A stretch of DNA of 64,000 nt from NCBI GenBank assembly GCA_028280485.1, contig JANQLS010000058.1:1-64000 (forward strand), written 5' to 3'. Within the stretch, counting starts at the first letter, position 1; each line of letters opens with the position of its first letter. The position numbers and the translations under genes were made by a program. Under the pieces are notes generated by a model, which worked only from the letters and a program-made list of their open reading frames with translations, had not been told where the DNA came from and searched no databases. This DNA comes from Planctomycetota bacterium (GTDB lineage: Bacteria > Planctomycetota > UBA8108 > JACQVS01). Shown here in pieces: positions 63,420 through 64,000 of the stretch.

Positions 63420-64000
63420 ATGGCTCGGGAGTGGTATTCGATGCGATTATTTTCGATTCGATGCGGTCAATTTCTAGGTATTGGGCTTTTCATTTTCACA
63501 ATCATGAGCCCGACTAGCCTCCAAGCTCAAATTGTGATCAATGAGATCCTCGCCAGTAACCAAAAAGGCAAGGTGGATGAGGATGGAGATGCCTCCGATT
63601 GGGTCGAGATCCTGAATTTGCATGATGTCTCCATCAACCTCAGTGAACTCAGTTTGAGTGATGATCTCAACGAACCCATGAAGTGGAGATTTCCCGAGGC
63701 TCAGTTAGGTGCGGGTCAAAGAATCCTCGTCTGGTGTTCAGGTAAAGATCGTGCGGGGCTCTCTCGAGAGCAAATTGAAAGCACCAACATTCCCCTCGAC
63801 TTCAAGCCCACCGTTTTCACCAAAGACATCGAATGGACTTACTTTTCTGGCAATGTCGATTCAGGTCCCATTCCTACTGATTGGTCGTCTCTAGAGTTTG
63901 ATGATTCTCAGTGGTCCAAAGGTCAGGCCACTATCGGCTTTAGTCGGACTGAAGTCCCAACGGAAATTCCCACCGAACACACGGCGATTCTTGCGAGAGC
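63420..64000 (+). CDS. secreted lamin-tail-domain protein, partial
   Basis: Open from the ATG at 63420 to the window edge; the second ATG at 63441 (MRLFSIRCGQFLGIGLFIFT) gives a cleaner signal peptide. The mature part starts AQIVINEILASNQKGKVDED, then ASDWVEILNLHDVSINLSEL and GAGQRILVWCSGKDR, the typical bacterial lamin-tail (LTD) fold. The following GLSREQIESTNIPLDF segment and the WTYFSGN part start another beta domain. No stop before base 64000. Probably a large extracellular protein. Confidence 0.85.
   Translation, partial: MAREWYSMRLFSIRCGQFLGIGLFIFTIMSPTSLQAQIVINEILASNQKGKVDEDGDASDWVEILNLHDVSINLSELSLSDDLNEPMKWRFPEAQLGAGQRILVWCSGKDRAGLSREQIESTNIPLDFKPTVFTKDIEWTYFSGNVDSGPIPTDWSSLEFDDSQWSKGQATIGFSRTEVPTEIPTEHTAILAR

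Overview
The window looks like a Planctomycetota chromosome of moderate to low GC. Three things support this: the cytochrome/DUF1549-DUF1553, DUF1501 and pre-peptidase C-terminal operon (54.0-59.8 kb) followed by a twin-arginine Gfo/Idh/MocA oxidoreductase; secreted proteins ending in dockerin-like EF-hand tails of the RGDVNLD...YLFLG type; and an FHA-linked Ser/Thr kinase. I cannot place it below phylum from this sequence alone.

Layout. 0-8.1 kb: AT-rich accessory segment with a broken IS481-type transposase, a secreted lipase-like dockerin protein, a Sel1-repeat lipoprotein and a tyrosine recombinase. It ends at a displaced 3' fragment of a tRNA-Lys gene that still carries its terminator, so this is probably one end of an integrated island. 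8.3-14.7 kb: cell-surface and secreted proteins (YWTD-like and subtilase with dockerin tails, a Big/fibronectin/cytochrome lipoprotein). 14.9-24.9 kb: minus-strand housekeeping genes (purN, clpP, purine nucleoside phosphorylase, YggU, FHA-kinase, YggS, dnaE). 25.5-28.1 kb: two small groups of lineage-type proteins of unknown function, among short palindromic repeats. 28.6-37.7 kb: an efflux operon with one membrane-fusion protein and two very large RND permeases. 39-42 kb: a histone-H1-like protein with a helix-turn-helix core, then a CYTH/ankyrin operon.

43.1-50.9 kb is the most unusual part. Four tandem genes encode the same architecture: a conserved N-terminal cap, a pentapeptide-repeat solenoid, a conserved linker and a C-terminal TIR domain with the WVxxE glutamate. 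They are interleaved with an unrecognised 195-residue gene and followed by a decayed membrane-anchored pentapeptide-repeat gene and decayed phage terminase genes, next to an intact tRNA-Arg. Tight spacing suggests one operon. I infer a TIR-based NAD-consuming or NAD-signalling defence or conflict system in which the solenoid is the sensor or scaffold part. That role is not shown by the sequence.

51-64 kb: a DUF21/CBS membrane protein, the Planctomycete surface operon, a chorismate-lyase-like protein, an inositol-monophosphatase-family enzyme, superoxide dismutase, tRNA-Leu and the start of a lamin-tail-domain secreted protein cut by the window edge.

Non-coding DNA is rich in palindromes. One family, present twice (about 9.86-10.02 kb and 14.72-14.92 kb), keeps its linkers and hairpin architecture while the stem sequences differ in a base-paired way. 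It is the second most interesting signal in the window.
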